This document shows, piece after piece, positions 7,722 through 16,235 of a stretch of DNA of 25,118 nucleotides. The DNA comes from Candidatus Omnitrophota bacterium (GTDB taxonomy: Bacteria > Ratteibacteria > UBA8468 > B48-G9 > JAFGKM01), in contig JAMWCO010000002.1 of assembly GCA_023818785.1 (NCBI GenBank), positions 1 to 25,118 on the forward strand, given 5' to 3'. Numbering within the stretch: position 1 is the first letter of the stretch; the number at the start of each line of letters is the position of its first letter. The notes beneath the pieces are model-generated. The model made no database searches. It worked only from the letters and a program-made list of their open reading frames with translations, and had not been told where the DNA came from. The translations under genes were made by a program, and so were the position numbers.

Positions 7722-8567
7722 TTAATTCCTCCTCTTAAATACTAATATTCTATCATAACCATTAAAATCTTTTTCAATTGAAATCAAATTTAACTTGTAA
7801 GGAATAATTTTTTTCAAATCTTCAAACTGATTATATCCAATCTCTAATATCAAAAATCCTTCTTTTTTTAAAAAAAATGGACTTTCTTTAATTATCATTT
7901 TTATTATTTTAAGTCCATCTTCTCCAGCAATAAGTGCCCTTTTAGGTTCATTTTTTATTTCAATAGATAAATTATCATATTCAATCTTTTTTATATAGGG
8001 TGGATTAGATATGATTATATCAAATTTTTCATTTATATTTGAAAATAGATTTGAATATTTAAAATTTGTTTTTTTATCAACTTTATTTAATCTCGCATTT
8101 TCTTTTGAAATTTTTAGAGATTTTTTTGATATATCTACACCAATAATATAAGAATTTTCAATATTTTTAGCAAGAGAAATAGCAATATTACCACAACCTG
8201 TTCCAATATCAAGGATTTTTATATATTCTGGATAAAAATTTTCTCTATATATCTTTATTGTCTTTTCTACAAGCAATTCTGTTTCTGGCCTTGGAATAAA
8301 AACCCCTTTTTCTATTTTAAATTTATTTTCAAAAAAATAAACCTCTTTTGTAATATATTGTAAAGGAACTCCTTTTATCCTTTTTTTAATAAATGTTAAA
8401 AATCTTCTTTTTATTATTTCAGGGACTTCAATCTTCTCTGTATAAATTTTATATCTCTCAATTTCCAATATATGAGAAAGCAATATTTCACATTCAAGTC
8501 TGGTATTTTTAATTTTATTTTTTTTTAAAATTTCAAAGCCAATATTATAAAGATTTAAAATATCCAA
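7722..8567 (-). CDS. prmC: peptide chain release factor N5-glutamine methyltransferase (PrmC)
   Basis: PrmC methylates the glutamine of the GGQ motif of release factors using S-adenosylmethionine. The 281-residue protein has an N-terminal helical domain, then GVFIPRPETELLVEK at 88-102, SAM motif I ILDIGTGCGNIAI near 118-130, and the catalytic NPPY at 188-191. The start codon is TTG (8565-8567): no ATG or GTG occurs in frame before the upstream stop, and the sequence from the TTG aligns with the usual PrmC N-terminus. No clear Shine-Dalgarno is seen. Its substrate gene prfA is 1.9 kb upstream, separated by the TPR/HEAT gene. Confidence 0.94.
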   Translation of the reverse strand: MDILNLYNIGFEILKKNKIKNTRLECEILLSHILEIERYKIYTEKIEVPEIIKRRFLTFIKKRIKGVPLQYITKEVYFFENKFKIEKGVFIPRPETELLVEKTIKIYRENFYPEYIKILDIGTGCGNIAISLAKNIENSYIIGVDISKKSLKISKENARLNKVDKKTNFKYSNLFSNINEKFDIIISNPPYIKKIEYDNLSIEIKNEPKRALIAGEDGLKIIKMIIKESPFFLKKEGFLILEIGYNQFEDLKKIIPYKLNLISIEKDFNGYDRILVFKRRN

Positions 8568-8575
8568 TTTAAGAT

Positions 8576-10438
8576 TTATTCAGTAGGGACTTTTGCAAAA
8601 GAAGAAGCAACTTTTTGTGCCATATTTTTAATTTCTGGGTATTCACTTTCTTCTGCAATATATTCTATTAGCCCTTTAATAGTTTCATCTTGATTTTCTC
8701 TTAAATAATCACCAAGAACTTCAATTATATTTTTTCTTATATTTATTTCTTCTTTTATGTCTCCTGAAGGAAAATTTTCTCTTAATCTTTGGACCATTAA
8801 ATCTATATTTCTATATTCACCAAGTTTCCCAAGATTAATATAATAATATATTTTTAATCCTGGAACTCCAAACTCTTTCCATGCTTTTTTGATTATTGAT
8901 AAAGATTCTTTGTCTCTCATATCTGCAAGAATATTCATTAATTTTATAGCAAAAATTATTTCATTTTTTTCTTCATCTGTTTGCCTTTGAGAATATCTAA
9001 ATTCTGGTTGAGGTATAAATCCAGGACCTTCAGGACCACCTGGTAAAAAACCTGGCTGAATCTGTTCTTGAATTTGAATAACTGTAGCAGAAGTTCCAAG
9101 TGATGAGATATCTATTTTCCTCTCCTTTATTGCAAGTAATTCTTCATATCTTTTCTTTTTTTCATTTAATTCTCCAAGTTGCTTATTTATTTTTTCAAGT
9201 TCTTCATTATTTTGCTTTATTTTATCCTCAATCTTTCTCTTCTCTTCCATCAATTTTTTTACCTCCTTTTCAGATAATGTCTTTCCTAAAGTAGGAGTAG
9301 GTTGAAAACCACCAGGACCCATCATTTCAGGAGGCATTCCAGGACCAATTCCTTCTGGAGAAGCACCGAGAATATTATCTATTTGATTTTTTTTATTATT
9401 TAAATCCTGTATTTCACTATTCAATGTAATTCTTTCAGCAGTAAGGTCATCAATTTTCTGATTTATTTGTTGTATATTATTTTTTGCTTCTTCCCTTTCT
9501 CTTTCTTTTAAAGATACCATTTTTGATAGTGTTTCTCTTAATTCTTCAATTACTTTTTCTGCCTTTAAGTTTCCTATTGTATCAAGAGCAACAATCCTTA
9601 TTTCAAATAACTCTTTTTCATCTTTTATAATGTCTAATAGTAAATCAACCACTTCTGGCTTATTTACTTTACCAATAGCAATGATTAAATTTCTTTTAAT
9701 TTCTGGTTCTGATTCCTCTTCTATAATATCTAAAATCTCTTCTATTATCTGTGCAATTTCCAAAGAAGAATATCCTATAATTAATTTGGAAGAATCAATT
9801 CTTTTATTTAAAGTTCCAAATTTTATTCTCTTAATCAATGTCTGTATCGGAATTTTCTTCTCTTTTTCAATTTTTTCAACTTTTTCCATACCAGGTTCCA
9901 TACCAGGGAGAAAGATTCCTTCTTGTGGTTTTTCTTGCTGTTTTTTCTCTATTTCTTCTTTTCTTTTTCTTTCTTCTATTTCAAGTTTTTCCCATCTTTT
10001 TACTATTTCAATTTCTTTATTTTTATTTTCAATTTCTTTTTTTAATCTTTCTGCCTCTTTACCATAAATTGATAAAGGAGAAATCTTTATAACTTTTTCA
10101 AACATTTCAATTGCTTCTTTATTTTTATTTTGTGAAAGATAAACTAATGCAAGACTATAGTAATAAGATGGTTTTTCTGGACTAATATCTATTGCTTTTT
10201 GCAAATTTGGGATTGCTTTCTCTATTTCTCCTTTTCTAAAATATATCTCACCAAGATAATAATAAACATCTGAATTTTCGGGAGATGCTCTTCTTGCCTC
10301 TTCTAATGCTTTAAGAGATTTTTCATAATCACCTATTTTTAAATAAGTAATTCCTTCATTTATAAGGTCGTTAATTTCTTTACCAGATAGAATCAATATA
10401 GTATTCAAAAGGAAAAAGATTAAAATTTTAAGTTTCAT
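8576..10438 (-). CDS. exported TPR / HEAT-repeat / coiled-coil protein
   Basis: This 620-residue protein is not a recognised named family. From the chosen ATG it begins with a signal-peptide-like hydrophobic segment (MKLKILIFFLLNTILILSG) without a lipobox cysteine, so it is probably exported to the periplasm. Three tetratricopeptide repeats follow near residues 20-125, then a charged linker, HEAT-like helices near 205-290, a coiled coil near 300-350, a second coiled coil near 380-435 and more HEAT-like helices at the C-terminus. Three linkers rich in Gly, Pro and Met separate these blocks. No catalytic motif is visible; a scaffold role is inferred. An ATG 12 bp further upstream (10448-10450) is possible, but its GGAGGA forms the Shine-Dalgarno for the ATG at 10436-10438. 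It sits between prfA and prmC with its own promoter. Confidence 0.85.
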   Translation of the reverse strand: MKLKILIFFLLNTILILSGKEINDLINEGITYLKIGDYEKSLKALEEARRASPENSDVYYYLGEIYFRKGEIEKAIPNLQKAIDISPEKPSYYYSLALVYLSQNKNKEAIEMFEKVIKISPLSIYGKEAERLKKEIENKNKEIEIVKRWEKLEIEERKRKEEIEKKQQEKPQEGIFLPGMEPGMEKVEKIEKEKKIPIQTLIKRIKFGTLNKRIDSSKLIIGYSSLEIAQIIEEILDIIEEESEPEIKRNLIIAIGKVNKPEVVDLLLDIIKDEKELFEIRIVALDTIGNLKAEKVIEELRETLSKMVSLKEREREEAKNNIQQINQKIDDLTAERITLNSEIQDLNNKKNQIDNILGASPEGIGPGMPPEMMGPGGFQPTPTLGKTLSEKEVKKLMEEKRKIEDKIKQNNEELEKINKQLGELNEKKKRYEELLAIKERKIDISSLGTSATVIQIQEQIQPGFLPGGPEGPGFIPQPEFRYSQRQTDEEKNEIIFAIKLMNILADMRDKESLSIIKKAWKEFGVPGLKIYYYINLGKLGEYRNIDLMVQRLRENFPSGDIKEEINIRKNIIEVLGDYLRENQDETIKGLIEYIAEESEYPEIKNMAQKVASSFAKVPTE

Positions 10439-10443
10439 TTTAT

Positions 10444-10448
10444 CCTCC
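10444..10448 (-). promoter_or_regulatory. Shine-Dalgarno that decides the TPR/HEAT protein start
   Basis: On the minus strand the sequence ATGGAGGATAAAATG contains two in-frame ATGs. The GGAGG lies 5 bases upstream of the second ATG and directly abuts the first. The same GGAGGATAAAATG string precedes and starts rpmF, favouring the second ATG, though a leaderless start at the first cannot be excluded. Confidence 0.6.
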
Positions 10449-10458
10449 ATTTATTTTT

Positions 10459-10488
10459 ATAATACCTTTAAAAATTTGTAGATGTCAA
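10459..10488 (-). promoter_or_regulatory. predicted promoter of the TPR/HEAT-prmC-murA-dapB operon
   Basis: On the minus strand a consensus TTGACA (10483-10488) and TATTAT (10459-10464) are 18 bp apart. The -35 is within the last codons of prfA, so this operon can be transcribed independently of gerM-rpmE-prfA. Transcription would begin near 10452, just ahead of the Shine-Dalgarno. Confidence 0.6.
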
Positions 10489-11517
10489 TGATTCTTTTAA
10501 TTTTTCAATCAATTCCTCTATTTCTCCATCCATAATTTTATCAAGATTATAAGATGTATAATTTATTCTATGGTCTGTTAACCGATTCTGTGGGAAATTA
10601 TATGTTCTTATTTTTTCACTCCTATCACCTGTTTTTACAAATTTTTTTCTTTTTTCATCAATCTTTTTTCTTTTTTCACTTTCATAAATATTTTGTAACC
10701 TTGCTCTTAAAATTTTCATTGCTTTTTCTCTATTTTTTATTTGAGACCTATCATCCTGACAACTTACTGAAATACCAGTAGGAATATGAGTAATTCTTAC
10801 TGCTGAAGATGTTTTATTTACATGTTGTCCGCCATGTCCACTTGCTCTAAATGTTTCTATTTTTAATTCATCAGGATTTATTTTAATTTCTGTTTCTTCT
10901 ATTTCTGGAAAGACTGCTACTGTTGCTGCTGATGTATGAATCCTTCCATGACTTTCTGTTTTAGGAATTCTTTGTACTCTATGGACTCCACCTTCAAATT
11001 TCAGATTTCCATATGCACCTTCCCCTTTTACAAGAAAAATTATTTCTTTAAAACCACCAAGGTCAGATGGATGTGAATCCAAAATCTCTATTTTATAATT
11101 ATTTTTTTCACAATATTTAGAATACATTCTAAAAAGGTCTCCTACAAAAAGGCATGCTTCTTCTCCACCAGTTCCTGCCCTTATTTCAACGATAGCATTT
11201 TTTTCATCTTTTTCATCCTTGGGTTTTAAAAGGTTTTCAATTTCTTCTTCTATTTCCCCTTTCTCTTTTAATAAAAAATTGATTTCTTCCTCTGCAATAT
11301 CTTTTAATTCTTTTTCGCCATATTTTATAATATTTCTGTCTTCTTCTATTTTTTTAATTATTTCTTTTCTTTTTTTGTTTAAGTTTAGTATTTCTTCATA
11401 AAAAGCAATTTTTTTCAATACTTCTTTTAATCTTTCTGGGTCTTTTTTATTTTGAGAAATATATTCAAGATATTCTTTGTATTCTTTTTCTATTTCTTCA
11501 ATTTTTTTATCCACCAT
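10468..11517 (-). CDS. prfA: peptide chain release factor 1 (RF1)
   Basis: RF1 recognises UAA and UAG stop codons and triggers release of the finished protein. The 349-residue protein has an N-terminal coiled domain, EIRAGTGGEEA near 111-121, the codon-reading PxT motif as PKT at 185-187 (RIPKTESHGRIHTSAATVAV), and the catalytic GGQ at 229-231 in GHGGQHVNKTSSAVRITH. The PxT motif identifies RF1 rather than RF2. The ATG lies inside the end of rpmE (11 bp overlap), with only a weak AAGAAG upstream. The GGQ glutamine is the target of PrmC, encoded further along. Confidence 0.97.
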   Translation of the reverse strand: MVDKKIEEIEKEYKEYLEYISQNKKDPERLKEVLKKIAFYEEILNLNKKRKEIIKKIEEDRNIIKYGEKELKDIAEEEINFLLKEKGEIEEEIENLLKPKDEKDEKNAIVEIRAGTGGEEACLFVGDLFRMYSKYCEKNNYKIEILDSHPSDLGGFKEIIFLVKGEGAYGNLKFEGGVHRVQRIPKTESHGRIHTSAATVAVFPEIEETEIKINPDELKIETFRASGHGGQHVNKTSSAVRITHIPTGISVSCQDDRSQIKNREKAMKILRARLQNIYESEKRKKIDEKRKKFVKTGDRSEKIRTYNFPQNRLTDHRINYTSYNLDKIMDGEIEELIEKLKESLTSTNF

Positions 11518-11704
11518 ATTTCTTCTTAAATTTTTCTACTCTTCCAGCACTATCAACATATTTTTGTTTTCCTGTGAAATATGGATGACATTTATTACAA
11601 ATTTCTATTTTTATTTCTGGTTTTGTTGACCTTGTTTTAACTATATTCCCACATGCACATACAATAGTTGCCTCTTTATACTCAGGATGAATCCCTTTTT
11701 TCAT
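11507..11704 (-). CDS. rpmE: 50S ribosomal protein L31, zinc-binding form
   Basis: This 65-residue protein is ribosomal protein L31. MKKGIHPEY at the start and HPYFTGKQKYVDSAGRVEKFKKKYG at the end are characteristic. Cys16, Cys18, Cys36 and Cys39 (CAC and CNKC) make it the zinc-binding C+ type. A strong GAGGAGG precedes the ATG. The gene overlaps the upstream gerM-domain gene by 23 bp and prfA by 11 bp; rpmE-prfA is a common order. Confidence 0.97.
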   Translation of the reverse strand: MKKGIHPEYKEATIVCACGNIVKTRSTKPEIKIEICNKCHPYFTGKQKYVDSAGRVEKFKKKYGG

Positions 11705-12269
11705 TTCTTTCCTCCTCTATTATTTTTATATCAAATTCTTTTAAATCATCTCTACTTACAGGTTTTTCTACTATTGTTATACCCTCTCCACTAAAATATT
11801 CTATAGTTTTACCCTCTATTAGAAATCTTACTTTTTTAATTGTGGGGAATTGTGTTGCTGTATAGACAATTTGAGCAATTCTGGTTTCCATCGCCAATGT
11901 TCCTCCACCTTCTTCAACTTCTTTTGAAAAATTTAAATTTACAATATTATCTTCTACACTAACATTCAGTAACTTTGTATTCTCATTTAAAGATGTAGAA
12001 AACCCTTTTCCTTTTTCCTCTTCTGTTGGTCCTTTTATTAATTCCAAAATTGCATATTCTATTTTATTTTCTAATTTCTTTTTATAAAAATTAATATTTC
12101 TTTGCAATGGAACAATAAATGTTTGGTCTCCTTCCTGTTTAGTTAAAAATATATAAATACTTGTTTGTTTCAGAAATTTTTCTTTTACCTTTAAGAAAAC
12201 CAAAAAAAATAAAAGTAAAATAAAAAAATAAAATAATCCAATCAAAACAAATTTTTCACTTTTTTTCAT
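11682..12269 (-). CDS. membrane-anchored GerMN-domain protein
   Basis: The 195-residue protein has a short basic N-terminus and one strong transmembrane segment near residues 7-27, followed by an extracytoplasmic GerMN domain (about 35-170). Segments that support the domain are the AILELIKGPTEEEKGKGFSTSLNENTKLLNVSVEDNIVNLNFSKE run near 73-118 and the TRIAQIVYTATQFPTIKKVRFLIEG run. GerMN is named from the Bacillus germination protein GerM but is widespread in non-spore-formers, where its role is unclear; I do not infer sporulation. The gene heads the rpmE-prfA operon and overlaps rpmE by 23 bp, so it may be translationally coupled. The ATG lies 9 bp from a predicted -10 with no Shine-Dalgarno. 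Confidence 0.85.
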   Translation of the reverse strand: MKKSEKFVLIGLFYFFILLLFFLVFLKVKEKFLKQTSIYIFLTKQEGDQTFIVPLQRNINFYKKKLENKIEYAILELIKGPTEEEKGKGFSTSLNENTKLLNVSVEDNIVNLNFSKEVEEGGGTLAMETRIAQIVYTATQFPTIKKVRFLIEGKTIEYFSGEGITIVEKPVSRDDLKEFDIKIIEEERNEKRDSS

Positions 12270-12278
12270 TTTCTATTT

Positions 12279-12307
12279 AATATATCATTTTTTATTTTAT
12301 AAGTCAA
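12279..12307 (-). promoter_or_regulatory. predicted promoter of gerM-domain gene-rpmE-prfA
   Basis: On the minus strand TTGACT (12302-12307) and TATATT (12279-12284) are 17 bp apart. The ATG follows the -10 by 9 bp, giving a leader of roughly 1-3 bases. The -35 begins 10 bp beyond the stop of the dehydrogenase gene. Confidence 0.65.
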
Positions 12308-12316
12308 AGATTGGTT

Positions 12317-13627
12317 TTATGCTTTTATGACTTTTGGCAAATTTTCTTTATATACATTTCTTGTATCAATAATCAATGGAATAGAGTCATAGATTTTTTT
12401 ATAGTCAATATTTGAATGGTCTGTCACAATAATTGCAGCATCATATTCTTTAAGTTTTTCAGGAGAAAATTCTATAGAAGAAATGGGTTTATTATATTGT
12501 CTTGTTTTTCTTACTTCTTTTACATAAGGGTCATAATAGTCAATTTTTTCTACTTTCTTTTTTTCAAGAATTTTTATAATTTTGAAAGCAGGAGATTCCC
12601 TAATATCATCTACATCTTTTTTATAAGCAATACCAATTATTAGGATTTTACTTCCTTTTATAGATTTTCCTTGCATATTTAATCCTTCTATACATTTTTC
12701 AACCACATAATAAGGCATCATAGTATTGATTTCTCCAGCAAGTTCAATAAAACTTGTTGTAAAATCATATCTTTTTGCAACCCATGTTAAGTAAAATGGG
12801 TCTATTGGAATACAATGGCCTCCAAGTCCTGGTCCTGGATAGAATGCTTGAAATCCGAATGGTTTTGTTTTTGCTGCTTCAATTACTTCCCATATATTTA
12901 TATCCATTTTATCAAAAAGCATCTTTAATTCATTTACAAGTGCAATATTGACTGCTCTATATATATTTTCAAGCAATTTTGTTGCTTCTGCAACTTCTGT
13001 TGATGATACAGGAATTACTTTATTTACTATTTGAGAATATAATTCTAACCCAACTTTTTTACAATCTTCAGTAATCCCACCAACAACTTTTGGTATACTT
13101 TTAGTATTATAATTTGGATTTCCAGGGTCTTCTCTTTCCGGAGAATAGATTAGGAAGAAATCTTTTCCTACAGCAAGCCCTTTCTTTTCAAATTTTGATA
13201 AATATATTTCTCTTGTTGTTCCTGGATAAGTTGTTGATTCAAGAGAAATTATATGGCCTTCCCTTAGATTCTCATATATATCATTTGCAGTATTATAAAG
13301 ATATTGCAAATCTGGTTCTTTATAAATTGTAATTGGTGTAGGAACACATATTAAAATAGCATCTACTTCTTTTAACCTTTTCATATCACTGGTTGGTATA
13401 AAGTTTGGAAGCAAAGATTTTATTTTTTCATCAGATATATAATAGATATAAGAATTTCCATTTTTCAATTTTTCAATTTTCTCTTCATCAATGTCAAATC
13501 CAATAACTTTAAAACCACTTTCAACAAATCTTATTACAATAGGGAGTCCAACATACCCAAGTCCAATTATCCCTACTTTTATTTTTTTTTCTCTTATATT
13601 TTTTATCAAATTTTCTATATTTACCAT
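12317..13627 (-). CDS. wbpA: WbpA-type UDP-N-acetylhexosamine 6-dehydrogenase
   Basis: This cytoplasmic enzyme should oxidise the C6 hydroxyl of a UDP-N-acetylhexosamine to a uronic acid with two NAD+, supplying a precursor for surface polysaccharide. The 436-residue protein has the NAD-binding GLGYVGLP at 22-29, CVPTPI near 94-99, STTYPGTT at 131-138, YSPEREDPGN at 161-170, and the catalytic Cys272 in PGPGLGGHCIPIDPFYL. The C-terminal domain (GIAYKKDVDDIRESP) is complete. SPEREDPGN resembles WbpA/UDP-GlcNAc dehydrogenases more than UDP-glucose dehydrogenase; the exact substrate is inferred. It stands alone, not in a polysaccharide cluster, with its own predicted promoter inside the end of addA. 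Confidence 0.9.
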   Translation of the reverse strand: MVNIENLIKNIREKKIKVGIIGLGYVGLPIVIRFVESGFKVIGFDIDEEKIEKLKNGNSYIYYISDEKIKSLLPNFIPTSDMKRLKEVDAILICVPTPITIYKEPDLQYLYNTANDIYENLREGHIISLESTTYPGTTREIYLSKFEKKGLAVGKDFFLIYSPEREDPGNPNYNTKSIPKVVGGITEDCKKVGLELYSQIVNKVIPVSSTEVAEATKLLENIYRAVNIALVNELKMLFDKMDINIWEVIEAAKTKPFGFQAFYPGPGLGGHCIPIDPFYLTWVAKRYDFTTSFIELAGEINTMMPYYVVEKCIEGLNMQGKSIKGSKILIIGIAYKKDVDDIRESPAFKIIKILEKKKVEKIDYYDPYVKEVRKTRQYNKPISSIEFSPEKLKEYDAAIIVTDHSNIDYKKIYDSIPLIIDTRNVYKENLPKVIKA

Positions 13628-13634
13628 GGAAATT

Positions 13635-13663
13635 AGTTTAATTTTCTATTTATTTTCAGTCAA
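13635..13663 (-). promoter_or_regulatory. predicted promoter of the nucleotide-sugar dehydrogenase gene
   Basis: On the minus strand TTGACT (13658-13663) and TAAACT (13635-13640) are 17 bp apart, and the ATG follows the -10 after 7 bp, so transcription should begin at or next to the start codon. The -35 overlaps the last codons of addA. No Shine-Dalgarno is present. Confidence 0.6.
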
Positions 13664-16235
13664 TACTTATTATTTCACATTTATCAAGGTTAACAATAAA
13701 ACATTCAATATTGTCAATATTAAATATCCTTTTAACACCATTTTTATAAATTTCCATCTGTTTTTTATATTCTTCCATTGATTTAAAATATACTTTAAAT
13801 TCATATATCTTTATTTTATCTCTTTCAATAAACATTTTATCTATAACTCCTTCATAAATTTTCCCATTCATTTCGTAGATAAAAGGATATTCACTTTTAA
13901 CTTTTTCAGAGACCCTTTCTTTTATTATATTTTCAATTTTCTTATTTTCTTTAATTTTATTGAAAATCCTAAAAATTTCTTTTTTATAATATTCTACATT
14001 TTCTACTTCTTTTTTTAAATAAAAAATAATCTTTTCCTCAATTTTTTCTTCATTATATTCTATAATTCCATTACTTATTTCTTGAATAATTCTGTGGACA
14101 ATACTTCCTATAGTTGTTTCAAAATAAGAAATTCCTTTACTCTTCTTTTCTTTACTATATGATGATATAGATGTATATTTGATAGGAAACTCTAATTTCC
14201 TTTTTTCAATTTTTTCTTCAAATTTAAAAGGTTTTCCTTTTTCAAAAATATATGAATAAAAATTTCTAAAATTTTCTATTTTTTTGAATATATTTCCTCT
14301 TCCATTTTTAATTCCAGATATAAAAAGAAATTGCATTGCCCTTGTTAAAGCGACATAGAGGATTCTATTTTCTTCCTCAATCATCTCATCCTTAAAAAAC
14401 TCTTCAAAACCTCTGTCACTCTCTTTCTTATAAACATAAACATAACCTTCATCTTCTTTTTTATAAAAGAAATCATCTTTATTTGATACATATTGAAAAT
14501 CTTCTAAATTTGGGATAAAAACAATTGGTGATTCAAGTCCTTTCGCTCCATGGACTGTCATAATTTTGACAGCATTTTGATGTATTGAAAAAATATCTGC
14601 TTTTGGTTCTTGGGTATTATAAGAAATCTCTCTAAAATTTTTTGCAATTTGATAATAGGGTAAATATGATTGGCTTTGTAGAATAGATAAAAATTTTTCT
14701 ACATTTGCAGATTGTTGAGTGCTTAATTCATTCCAGAAATCAATTTCTTTAAGTATTTTTTCTATTAACATAGAAATTTCTACTTTTTCCATCAACTTTC
14801 TCCAGTTTTCAATTTTGGTGTCATTTATTTCAAAGATTGAATTTTTTACATTCCACATAGAATAAAGGTCTGTCGGGTCTATCAAAACATAAAGTAGAGA
14901 AAGTAAGAATTTTATTTCAGGTTCTTGATAAAAACCAATTCCACCAATTATTACATATGGAATATTATATTTTTTTAATTTTTCTTCAAGTATTTTAAAA
15001 TTCTTACTTCTCTTTCTAATAAGAATTGAAACATCTTTAAATTCAAGTTTTTTATCTGTGTTATTTTTTCTATCAAATACTAAAATATTTTTTTGAGTCA
15101 GAAGAACTGATATTTTATTACATATCCACTCATACTCCTCTTCTTTATTATCAAATGTTGCTATTTCTATTTCAGTTGGTAAATCTCTAATTTTTCCTGA
15201 AAAAATAAGTTCTTCTCCAACCCAATCTTTATCATTTTTAAATACATTGTTAATAAAATTTATAATTTTTTCTGAACTTCTATAATTTTCCTTTAACTTT
15301 TCCAATTTATAATAATTTTTTAAAGTTTTTTTTGCTTCTTCAAAGAGATTTCTTTCTGCGCCTCTGAACTTATAAATTGACTGTTTTTTATCCCCTACGA
15401 TATAAATCCCATACTTTTCTTCTTTCTCTGCTTTTGCTCCATATCCTGAAATCCATTCTTCTATAAGTTTTTTTATTATCTCCCATTGAAGTAAATTTGT
15501 GTCCTGGAATTCATCTATAAATATAAAATTTATTTTTTCATCAAAATCCTCAAGTATTAAAAGTGACTCTGGATTTTCTGTTAATATTTGGTATGTAAGT
15601 ATTTCAAGGTCATTAAAATCTAAACACCCCAATTTTTTCTTTATTTCAAAATATTCCTTATTTAAATCTCCATAAAATTTTGATAACATTTCAGTTATTT
15701 CAGAATTTGACAATGGTTTTCCTAAAAATACATATGGATGTAATTCTTTCATTTTAAACATAAGTTCAGAAAATCTATTTAATTTAATTTTTTTCAATAT
15801 TTTGTAAAAAGTTTCTAATCGTTCTGATTTGTAGAATGTTTTGACTAATGCCTCTGTAAAAAATATATTACTTTCTCTTTCGTCAATTATTTGAAAAAAA
15901 GGGTCAATATTTATAAAAAAAGAGAACCTTTTCAAAATCTTTCTTCCAAAAGAATGTATAGTAGAAAAGTTTAATCTTAAAAGAATATTTTGAAGTTTTA
16001 TTTTCTCTTCTTCATTTAGATTTTTATATTCATTATTTAAGATTGAATATATTAACCTTTCTTTTAATTCTATTGCAGCATTTTCAGAAAAAGTTACTCC
16101 TATAATTTTCTTTAAAATATCATAGGAACCATACTTCCTCTTTAAATCAATAATCTCATTTATTATAGAATGTGTTTTACCTGTACCAGCGGATGCCTCT
16201 TTAATAATTGCTTCAAATGGAAATTTATTTTCCAT
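13656..16235 (-). CDS. addA: AddA-like helicase-nuclease (UvrD/RecB family)
   Basis: This is the motor and nuclease subunit of an AddAB-type enzyme that processes double-strand breaks for recombination. From the chosen ATG it has 859 residues, shorter than B. subtilis AddA (about 1230). Superfamily 1 helicase motifs appear in order: Walker A ASAGTGKTH near 15-23, FIDEFQDTN, VGDKKQSIYKFRGA, YRSS, MTVHGAKGLESP and ALTRAMQFLF. The C-terminal PD-(D/E)XK nuclease has GVIDKM (Asp), YEFKVY (E-x-K) and the KQMEIY glutamine motif, so it looks active. A GTG at 16269-16271 would add 12 residues, but the ATG at 16233-16235 has an AAGGAG 10 bp upstream and an 11 bp overlap with addB. Confidence 0.92.
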   Translation of the reverse strand: MENKFPFEAIIKEASAGTGKTHSIINEIIDLKRKYGSYDILKKIIGVTFSENAAIELKERLIYSILNNEYKNLNEEEKIKLQNILLRLNFSTIHSFGRKILKRFSFFINIDPFFQIIDERESNIFFTEALVKTFYKSERLETFYKILKKIKLNRFSELMFKMKELHPYVFLGKPLSNSEITEMLSKFYGDLNKEYFEIKKKLGCLDFNDLEILTYQILTENPESLLILEDFDEKINFIFIDEFQDTNLLQWEIIKKLIEEWISGYGAKAEKEEKYGIYIVGDKKQSIYKFRGAERNLFEEAKKTLKNYYKLEKLKENYRSSEKIINFINNVFKNDKDWVGEELIFSGKIRDLPTEIEIATFDNKEEEYEWICNKISVLLTQKNILVFDRKNNTDKKLEFKDVSILIRKRSKNFKILEEKLKKYNIPYVIIGGIGFYQEPEIKFLLSLLYVLIDPTDLYSMWNVKNSIFEINDTKIENWRKLMEKVEISMLIEKILKEIDFWNELSTQQSANVEKFLSILQSQSYLPYYQIAKNFREISYNTQEPKADIFSIHQNAVKIMTVHGAKGLESPIVFIPNLEDFQYVSNKDDFFYKKEDEGYVYVYKKESDRGFEEFFKDEMIEEENRILYVALTRAMQFLFISGIKNGRGNIFKKIENFRNFYSYIFEKGKPFKFEEKIEKRKLEFPIKYTSISSYSKEKKSKGISYFETTIGSIVHRIIQEISNGIIEYNEEKIEEKIIFYLKKEVENVEYYKKEIFRIFNKIKENKKIENIIKERVSEKVKSEYPFIYEMNGKIYEGVIDKMFIERDKIKIYEFKVYFKSMEEYKKQMEIYKNGVKRIFNIDNIECFIVNLDKCEIISID

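Noticed and set aside
9000..9370. Possible DNA tandem repeat behind the Gly/Pro/Met-rich linkers of the TPR/HEAT protein
   Set aside because: The linkers share composition but no regular nucleotide unit repeats, so this is low-complexity coding sequence.
9630..10067. A 145-codon open frame on the plus strand opposite the TPR/HEAT gene
   Set aside because: It is rich in Ser, Phe and Ile, as expected from reading antisense to a Glu/Lys-rich gene, and has no Shine-Dalgarno or recognisable domain.
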